DNA of 64,000 bases from Labyrinthula sp. Ha (lineage: Eukaryota > Sar > Bigyra > Labyrinthulida > Labyrinthulaceae), in the NCBI GenBank assembly GCA_015227615.1, contig JAALGZ010000012.1, positions 62,001 through 126,000 of the forward strand, given 5' to 3'. The notes under the pieces were generated by a model. It saw nothing but the letters and a program-made list of their open reading frames with translations, did no database searches and was not told the DNA's origin. The position numbers and the translations under genes were made by a program. The first letter of the stretch is position 1; the number at the start of each line of letters is the position of its first letter. This document shows, piece after piece, positions 57,001 to 64,000 of this stretch.

Positions 57001-57073
57001 CGGCTCAAACACTGTTGAAGAACTAAGGAAAGATCTCAGAGTTGAATATAGTGTTATGCAATTATCACGGTAA
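54005..57073 (+). CDS. TRAPPC11: TRAPPC11-like TRAPP complex subunit (foie gras domain)
   Basis: A protein of 1022 aa, close to the usual 1000-1130 aa of TRAPPC11. The best match is at about 285-390, the foie gras core: IRLEFKIGNFYEFRSKLA, then YE.CY..VYKL, then FREIKTVASILNNRIVCLFF, corresponding to the family's 'FKIAYYSEL.GD...A...Y..AY..L' and 'EIKT.A..IN.KIC.L.F'. Upstream, residues 90-235 carry the N-terminal region (VTPSVLILL, IKVFCLF). The last ~350 aa are beta-rich, as expected for the Gryzun/immunoglobulin-like part. TRAPPC11 belongs to TRAPP complexes that act on Rab GTPases in ER-Golgi traffic. The gene is single-exon and convergent with the AP2 gene, 105 bp between stops. The C-terminal half is diverged, so TRAPPC10-type alternatives are less likely but not excluded. 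Confidence 0.7.
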   Translation: MNEYNYFNTPPSPLIQLSYLSDDENQKAPDFYHFLNLFSMNSKADVEEYHHFQHLRFNFTLKFSCLKSTLPKISKENIERKNPFSSQGLLKRYWGDKYRKVTPSVLILLEECNVLLLAENPDLFVEKVNFVKSSLKKYIHPILFLVHMSSKMRKEEEPENLLTVNRLTKWIEEQTDIKVFCLFQTDIKNVKFPDMFNREQISIPLNAIRKSSTRLYENKIKDYQNKLRDVKLTINDKFSELGKHCVYNASALNIASLSDELSQIKFLDVVELDIKKDGGTIKEIGLKILFLLAKAIRLEFKIGNFYEFRSKLAKAVERYESCYRDVYKLTKLKMKLESKYFYFREIKTVASILNNRIVCLFFSLDETSKIIPNFNNHIKIYSSLYNNKLTNVAKFTHYEFLSREYSFFANILYDLKVANKLTETSEMIFKNLLLAAENSSKKVGDIYKLYGIVKSSRASSIHEESEFIGHPVLSENPFDPETESFSGSSERKQVVESELLREIERSCFLEPIKLYNHCIKLIELGSRLVSLEDVKMKMGKQSLETFQFFSKHIKLTQMFKNLKLKNTDDGFSSISFAIKKFFKSRSKNKIKECVSLILSLLKKFEERANGPSLFLRYNLNSNEKIKDMILILTNYVYLSQDEAASNALSTLVQWLDPSYFSFDNNTIRINASSILGLNNEFRGRTFFRIRLIWDENLEKLQLGLDIDRNLPTSLFSKVQISLKAGDEERTLDILNEETLSKESSKVVALQNNLSGKMNLAFLCLGSTVILPDVTCDWLSENLHEIEPFVHFCYATSPTLDVSVLFTLEKSSALGFYLPSRPSCAVISKDFSFYNEPLKVKIESERDLEDIFYQVDSADFSVYYNRKELNDGILSLEQAKEGFAIKFTQTTQLVSDTVKSVSFTINVVKNVYRLGSLNPTTVILNTVNKIINLLPMLKISLSLEKSLDGIEDEVKVNIINRSKTIICLEEVSPSTVLDQIVRQEQRKAALHHGFCFTKYYGSNTVEELRKDLRVEYSVMQLSR

Positions 57074-57178
57074 ATACAGCTGCAACTTTATGTAAAGCCT
57101 ATCCAAATCAAGAACAAAATATTACAAGTTCAAGAAAATAACAAAAAGGAAACTCAAACAACAACTACAAATGTTAGT

Positions 57179-58108
57179 TTATTCATTTTTTTCCTCAACT
57201 GGCAATCTCCTCAACAAAATATTCTGAAGCACATCCGAAAGCTGGCATGGATACCCATTTCTATCCTTTCTAGTCCCTATTTGCATCACCCCGATAATCT
57301 CAAGGTGCTCCTGACGTTCTCTCAAGTTCATGTCGTATAGTTTATGCATACCTTGAAGCTCTGGAGCACTACCCTCTCCACGATCCGAAGCACTACTGTC
57401 AACACTCTCCATGTCCTCTGGAAACATCCAAGCGCAGCTAGCAGCCTTCAATTTTGGATTTTGAAGAAACACGGTCTTGGCAAAATTTCTTTCTAGAGCA
57501 GTTGTGAAATTTAAGTACGAGCTGAGAAATTCTCCCTCAACTGGAAGATCAAGTGATAATATCTTTTCATCAACTGCAACGGCTGCTTCAATCTCAGACT
57601 CGAATTTTCCTACTTCAACGAAGGAGTCATCGAACTCAAAACTGCCAATGTACTTCCTGCAGGCTTTGTCCCAGAAGACACCTTTGTAGTTTGATGCCCA
57701 TGAAAGCGATGTGCTTTGGTAGCTTGAGTTAGAAGGAATAAGTGAGTTATCGGAATCAACATTTATTCGTTTTCTAGAAGGAAGGTTGGATACCAAGAAG
57801 CTTTTTCGACTTTTCCTTCTGGCAATTGGACTCCCACCCAGAAAAAAACTTTTACGTTTCTTCTTGGATCTCGAGCTTAATAATTCTCTATCTGGCTCCA
57901 ATGCTTGGTTGTATTGAAGAGTGCCATTTCGTTGGGCAAGTGACTTTTGGCTTTTGTTAGATAAGTTCAAAGCTTGGATCATATCGTTCGGTGAAAGGTT
58001 ATGTGGCTCGGTTCTTCTGATCCGTGTAAGGCTATGTCTAGTGCTGCCGTTACGACTGTCAAGGGTGTAACCGTTTCCTACGTTATCTTGTTGGAAGCGT
58101 TTTCTCAT
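57179..58108 (-). CDS. AP2-domain DNA-binding protein
   Basis: A 309-aa protein from ATG 58108; the frame opens upstream only with a TTG. Residues about 138-186 form one AP2 domain: NYKGVFWDKACRKYIGSFEF, then a VGKFESEIEAAVAVDEKIL helix, matching the plant 'Y.GV.W......W.A.I.......G.F.....AA.A.D.A' pattern (the second Trp reads Tyr). An N-terminal Lys/Arg/Ser-rich segment (about 80-115, KKKRKSFFLGG and RRKSRKSF) could serve nuclear import. The C-terminal 90 aa are acidic then helical, without a known domain. AP2 domains occur in plants, algae, apicomplexans and other protists as transcription factors and, elsewhere, in mobile endonucleases; no endonuclease domain is present here. Target genes are unknown. 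Confidence 0.75.
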   Translation of the reverse strand: MRKRFQQDNVGNGYTLDSRNGSTRHSLTRIRRTEPHNLSPNDMIQALNLSNKSQKSLAQRNGTLQYNQALEPDRELLSSRSKKKRKSFFLGGSPIARRKSRKSFLVSNLPSRKRINVDSDNSLIPSNSSYQSTSLSWASNYKGVFWDKACRKYIGSFEFDDSFVEVGKFESEIEAAVAVDEKILSLDLPVEGEFLSSYLNFTTALERNFAKTVFLQNPKLKAASCAWMFPEDMESVDSSASDRGEGSAPELQGMHKLYDMNLRERQEHLEIIGVMQIGTRKDRNGYPCQLSDVLQNILLRRLPVEEKNE

Positions 58109-61100
58109 TTGTGCAGAAATAAACTCTTTTTTGTTTGTCAAAGTATTTTAGTTTGGTCGATTTAAGTGTGCTTGGTATTTTGGGCGTCGAACTTACAAGA
58201 AAGAAAGAAGCTTCTGTTTTCTTTAGAAATGTATTACTAATTCAATACGAGAGTCGTCTCGTTCTTTTTTTCTTGTTTTCCAAATTATCTGCAAAATGCT
58301 TTAAATTAATGTATACTATTTCTCGAATTTTATTCGAGATACAGAAATCATATCTCCATGATTTAATTGTATTGGTTTTGAGAATTGGTATGGTATTGGT
58401 TCGTACTCGATTCTGGGGATAGCGCGGAGTTGCAAAACCTGTGGGTAGACTGAAAATAGTTGTGGGATACTCTAACGAAAAATACAGTATATAATCCCAC
58501 GGACTAGTTAATGAACTCCGTTTGTTTTCTGTTGATCATTGTAGGAGTACTGAGGTTTGAGAAACAGTGGTGTTGAAAATATTGAGTGGAACACTAATAC
58601 GAATTATTGATGAAACAATAATATATATATATATATTTATATGAATAAGTTTGTTTGGGAAAACGTTATAGAAGAATTCATATCAAGGAAAAATATAATA
58701 TTTGCGCTGAGCTAGAAGCCCAAGGTAACGTGTTGGTGCCTCAATTAGGGAAAAATATGAATGTACTCCAAGTTCTTATTTGTTTAACAGAGTTCTTCTA
58801 GAGCGGAGGCTAACAACAAAAATCCCGTTGGTTCGCAAAGCCTTAGAATAATTATCTATTCCTGTATTTCAAGTTCATATTCATCTAGCAGATTTGTTTC
58901 CTTAATTCATAGAAACTCCCTTAATTTAGACTAGGACAAAGTTTTCACCCTTTCACTGTCATTAAATGCATGTCTAGTTCTATTTTTCCTTTAATAAGAA
59001 ATTGTGGTATACGCTACTACCGGTACTTAACTGGTATTTTAATTGTTATTCCCTATTCAGTGAATATTCTTATCGATCACTATTATGGTACTCGACCGGA
59101 AGATGTTCTTGTGGATGGTCTTGTAGGGAGATTCAGTCCAATAGTGAATTTCCACACAAGATAAAAGAGGATATCGAGATACCAATTGATTAGAATAAAC
59201 ATTTTATGGATTTATGACTTGAAGATTTTGATTTTGATAATTATATTAAGAGCAATACTAGAATCCAGAAAAATTTAAGAAAAGATGTTACTCCGCTGTG
59301 CAAAGAATTCTTAAAGTTTTAGATTTATAATAATAAACCCTGTTCAGAAGCTTGTAGGTAAATTCTTGATAGGCTGCTCCGAGAAAATAGGTAGAGCACT
59401 TTCCAGCTGTACTTATGATGTGTGGGTTGGATTTAGATGAACCAATATCTTTAGACTTGGTATTTGTTTGACAGATAAGTTTTGCACACTTCATAAAAAC
59501 CTAGAACAAACAATTACCACAGCCAACATCCAGGCTCTGCTCAGATAACTTGTTACTCTTACTATTAGTCTTTGTAGGCCAAATCCATAGGGCTTAAGCT
59601 TCAGAGCTGATCCATTGATTTTGTTTGCTAAGCCAGGCAGTTTGTGTGAGTTAAGACTCGAACCTGGATACGAGACAACACGTCCTAGTTACCATTAACT
59701 TTACACCTTTTGAGACCCTTTTAGACAATAGTTGCAATGTTCTGTATGTTACGATTAACCCTATAATTTGGAGCAGATATACAAAACTAAAACTAAAACT
59801 CTTGCCCCCTAATATAGATAATTGGAACGTCTTTCTATTCTAAAAACATGCCAATTAACCACAATGTTGAGAGCAATGCAATTTGTTGTTTCCTTATCCA
59901 CAGCAATAAATGTGTTGTAGTCACCTTAAATTTCACGAAATAGTTTCCAAATGTTCCTCTTAACTAACTGAAAACATCGAAATATAGTATTTCAGAACAG
60001 TCTAAGAACCATTAGCAAAGAATGTGCCAAAAATTGTGACATAATTTCACGTTTATATGACCTTCTAATACCCAATGTTTCACGATTATCTGACACCGTG
60101 CTAACTGTAATTGCTCTTAGGCTCCAACAACTTCAGCAGAGCACAAAATGTAAATACCTTCTTTTATTTAAGTCAGCATATTCATGTGAGTCATTTAAGG
60201 TAATTAAGGTTTATTCATTTTCTGTGAGTAGTTTGAGACGAGTGTTGACTCCGCTTCGAATATTCAGGGTTTTCAATAGAAACTGAAAATCTCTCTGCTG
60301 ATAACATCTTTAGAAGGAAAAAATCCGTGCAATAAATATTAAGCAACGTTCAGTTGGAGCACCATTGAATTAAAATAATCATTACCGAAATTCTTATCCA
60401 CATCCGCTCCAAATAGGTTTTGTTCATGCCCAATTTCATGGTAATTCTGCATGAATTTGTACCATTTCATTAGCACGGGTAATAAAAGGCAAGTATCAAG
60501 ACCAATTGAACTTTTAACTATTATTCTGTCAGCATATGTCTACCTTGTTTCAAGATATCATTAACTAAAAAACCAAGAACCTATGATTGAAGTCTCTAAG
60601 TGTTTTGTTTACACTACGGTTTGTAAACATATTTCTCTCTATGTGGCTCGTATTTACAAACTATTACCTTCTCTTTTTTTTCTAGATTAGACACAAAACA
60701 AAAAAGCTAACATGAACCTGAGAACATAGTTTTTGTTAAATATTCAGTTTTCTTATTAGAACAAAATTTTTGGGAGGCCAAGAAAAGAAAAACAAATTGG
60801 TCGTCTCTTGGTTGTGAGAAACGAAACTTCTTAGGAATGAAAATGGTACCATAATGCCCAAAGTTTCCCAGTTAATGAGGAGAAAGTCACCACAACACTT
60901 CAGTTGCTTTTTGCGAGTATTGGCACTCTAACTCAGAACAATTCCGGCAGTTTAACAGTTTCCGTCCAAACCAATGACACCCATATCTTGGTCCTACAAG
61001 ATATTGCGACCATGATACGTTAATGTTTGAAAAAACCAGATAACTTACTATAACCCGCTTTGGTACAGAACTTAGCAAAGGAAGGTGGAAAGAAAGCAGT

Positions 61101-63889
61101 GATACGAGCCGCTTGGAAATGAGCCGCAAGACCGAATGCTAATTAATTTACCCTTAGAAACCTTGAACAATCCAGCGACCCCTTTACGACGTATGTGATT
61201 GATATATACATCTGATGCACCCAATCATTTTAAAGTTTTTTCTTCTGTTATATATTATGCTGTCGTTTTTATCCTGTAAACAGACTAGACCGGCAAATAT
61301 GGGTTCATAATTGCAATAGTGTCGAGTCTCAACATATCAGTGACCTTATCGAGAATGATGAAACTGGACTGGCTTAGTGACATTGAATGAAGCATGAAAA
61401 CAAGAACAAAACTTTTGATTCTAAAAAAACTGGAGTTCACTCTTCGATGCAGCAATGGCTCGATTTCAGGATTTCAATGCGCATGACATGAAAGAAACCC
61501 GCTATTATATTTCTTAGAAAGCCCAGTTAAGGAACGAGCAATGGAGAAAAATTAGATAGTTCTTAATTTATTTATATTTTGAATAAGTTGTCAAATCAAT
61601 AGCATTCTTTAACTAGCAGTTAAGATTTTAAGGATGGATTTTAGAGAACTCCCATTAGGAATCCAAGATTTCAATAGGGAACTACATAATTCCTCAACCC
61701 TGGGTGCATGTAATACATAGCTAGATTGTTATCCTCTGGACAGTTGTGCAACTGGCACGCCTTAATAATATTCTTGAATCCAGGTTGGTATTGAGTCAAC
61801 CCATACATTAAATTTAAACATTGATCATTATTAAAACTATTTCATGACATTTCAGACTTTACCTTTCTATTTTAGCATTGGAAACGTTTTCTAACGGTTT
61901 AATCTCAAGCAGATAAAACAGGTTTCAGGATAGTAATCTACACAAAATTATGTTTTCAGATAATATGATTTCCTGAAATTCTTTGTTTTTCAATTTGCAA
62001 CCGTCTATAAGCTGCAATAAGATAAATTTAGCTAAGTAGATAGTTATATTCAAATTCTGCCTGCCTAGTGATTTACAGGAATTTCTAGAAGTGTGGTCAC
62101 TACTGGCCTTCCTCAGAAAACCGGCAACCCAGCGATCAACTATGCACTTGTCACGAGGAGTTAATGCGTTATTAGCTGCCTTAATAGATTATTTTTCTGC
62201 GGGAATATGTTTCCTACAAGTAATGAAAAATTCAAAATTCTTTAGCTGCCGATTAGGCAAAATCATTTAGTACAACGTTAGAAAAACTTAAATACTTATT
62301 TCATGAGATCAAATAATACATGTAACCTTGGCGCAGTAACAAGAATTTGACAACATGAAAGTAACCTTCTAAAAAATTAAGACAGATTCAACTTTGTTGT
62401 AACAGCCAAAATACTAAGAATTCTCCATCTCAATCATAAACATCTTCTGTAGAACTAATGTTTCTTGGCGTTTTGAATACTATTTTAGAATAAACCATGA
62501 TTGAAAAATAATCAAGGAATAGAAGATAGCGTATTGTCTAAGTTTAAGTGTAAGGAAGAAAAACCACGATACCCGTGATAAGAGCAAAAACTTCTCAAAT
62601 AAACTTCATTTAAGCATTCAAAAGTTGAGAAAAATATATTTTGACTACCAAGACACCGTTGAAATCAGTAAGTAATTTTCCTTTGCTTCTCTATGAAGAT
62701 CTTCTACAGGCACCAATTGACTCTAATTAAGGCTGCAATAAGCGCAAGGTAGTCTAAGCATACTATATGTTGAGAAGCTTGGTAAAGTTCGACTATGAAA
62801 ATAATCATCATCGATTGGGCTCCCAGAAAATCATCTATCTTAACTATATGGTAAGTAGTTGGTTAAAAAATATAATCAATAAAAATAAGAATAAACATAT
62901 TTGGTTCGTTGCACAACTCCTACTCCCAACTAGGCCTCAGATAAGTTGAAAATTCACCAAAATTGAAATGATTCTTATTTAGAATTTAATTATCAAAAAG
63001 AAATTTAGGTTTTTATCTATATAAAATAATTTTGACTCTGTTGTTGATGATCAATAGACTTCAGTAACAAAGTATCATTCTTGGGGACTATTGGAATTAG
63101 GCATAGGATTTGATTCATTGATAGGTTATTTCGATACCTTTTACCTAGATTTGTTAGTATTTTGTTTTGATTATTCCTAAACTATTTTATTTGATTATTG
63201 GGAATCTATTACTAATCTAAACAAAATCAAATTCACTTCATACTATTCAAGATCCTACACCTCTTAGTGATGATCAGAACCAACCTAAGAATCTATAGAT
63301 GGTTCATTTTTTATTAAATTTAAGACAAAAATAATCTGACTAATAAAAAAAGTTAGCTAAATTAATTAACAGTAAATTGAGTCAGACCAGAAACTCTAAG
63401 AATATTAACGAGTCCGTTATATTTTTTTTTTAAGTGTAGAGGTGAGTGGTTCGAGAAAATGAATAAAAATTTATATACTGTTATTCAATACAAGTGATAT
63501 TTCATACTTTTATAAAAACAATTATTTCGTACCAGAAATTCAAGACATACCCTTTCTTGTCTTCACTCAGAAACTGGGTGTTTCCATTATATTGAAAGGT
63601 ACACCCAAACAAAAAAGATTATAAAATGTTAAAAAATGTAGTTTCTCTAGAATGAGAATTTGTTCTTTTATAGAAATAGTAGACTTTTTTATTTTCTTCT
63701 AGCTTTGTACGTCACTCTAGGTTGTAGAAGATTGTGCTTATATCATTTCGTGTTGTAATCAGGACAACGGGCTTCAGAGAAGTGCCCAAAATCTAATCTC
63801 TTTCGCAACCTCCCATTATATCAATTTCCCAGCAAAAATCTCCGGCGGATAATATGCGGTAAATTAATAAAAAGATACCATAAGAAATC
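58109..63889. other. gene desert at the right of the window
   Basis: No gene is supported over 5.8 kb. A TA microsatellite lies at about 58618-58637, another TACCGGTA palindrome at 59018-59025, and a tRNA-like segment on the minus strand near 59640-59720. The remainder is AT-rich with short frames only. Confidence 0.5.
59640..59705 (-). ncRNA. tRNA-like relic, possible tRNA-derived SINE head
   Basis: On the minus strand a D-arm-like AGTTA-ATGG-TAACT hairpin is followed by a GGACG...CG(TA)TCC stem and then GGTTCGAGTC, a near-consensus RNA polymerase III B box. Acceptor arms do not pair and the A-to-B spacing is shorter than in a tRNA. It is therefore not a working tRNA gene. Confidence 0.25.
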
Positions 63890-64000
63890 ATGAAAAAAGA
63901 AACAGTGAAACTTCATTCCAGTGCAAAATCATCTGAAAACAAATTATTGGGTTTTAGAGATGTGAGAGAGGAATATGAAATGTTTGATTGCTTAATTGAA
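63890..64000 (+). CDS. partial CDS, 5' end only, running off the window
   Basis: ATG 63890 opens a frame of 37 codons that stays open to the last base (begins MKKETVKLHSSAKSSENK). Composition is protein-like (Lys/Glu/Ser with GFRDVREEYEMF), and the leader is A-rich as in other genes here. No domain is recognisable from so short a piece. Confidence 0.45.
   Translation, partial: MKKETVKLHSSAKSSENKLLGFRDVREEYEMFDCLIE

Noticed and set aside
58109-58141. TTG-initiated extension of the AP2 protein
   Set aside because: Non-ATG start; ATG 58108 is adequate.

Overview
The window comes from the nuclear genome of a eukaryote, most likely a unicellular protist or alga. The base composition is AT-rich and the standard code is used. 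Most genes are single open frames. The introns I can define are short: 50 nt in the Mad3-like gene, and 31 and 28 nt in the EF-hand gene. The recognisable proteins are eukaryotic: SFT2, an EF-hand protein, TRAPPC11, Mad3/BubR1, an FHA+BRCT protein and an AP2-domain protein. The AP2 domain and the intron-poor gene islands fit algal lineages such as red algae or stramenopiles, but the sequence does not settle the lineage.

Layout. 1-7.9 kb: no gene supported. 7.9-14.5 kb: very compact island, with a quinone-reductase-like MDR enzyme (+) overlapping tail to tail with a Mad3/BubR1-like checkpoint gene (-, two exons), a divergent SFT2 gene (+), an EF-hand gene (+, three exons) 30 bp behind it, and a 930-aa multi-pass membrane protein (-). 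14.5-16.7 kb: spacer with possible transposase debris. 16.7-20.4 kb: a small ORF (-), a PI3K/PI4K-like protein that appears catalytically dead (+), a five-unit repeat protein (-) and a small membrane ORF (+). 20.4-27.3 kb: gene desert. 27.3-30.2 kb: a 943-aa paralogue of the 930-aa membrane protein. 30.2-42.2 kb: repeat-rich, with a broken LINE (about 33.3-37.2 kb) and an old Ty1/copia fossil (about 39.9-41.4 kb). 42.2-44.2 kb: an FHA+BRCT gene with bZIP-type sites upstream. 44.3-50.9 kb: desert with a GC-rich hairpin island. 50.9-58.1 kb: second compact island, with two paralogous small charged proteins flanking a MalY/PatB-type C-S lyase, then TRAPPC11 and an AP2-domain protein. 58.1-63.9 kb: desert. 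A probable CDS start runs off the right edge at 63890.

How the genes relate. They do not form one pathway. SFT2 and TRAPPC11 belong to Golgi/endosome traffic, and the PI-kinase-like protein may be related to membrane lipid signalling. Mad3/BubR1 and the FHA+BRCT protein belong to chromosome surveillance. The most novel-looking material is lineage-specific: the 930/943-aa membrane pair, the 210/212-aa charged pair, the repeat protein and the PI-kinase-like pseudokinase. All family calls come from reading motifs by eye; no database search was run.
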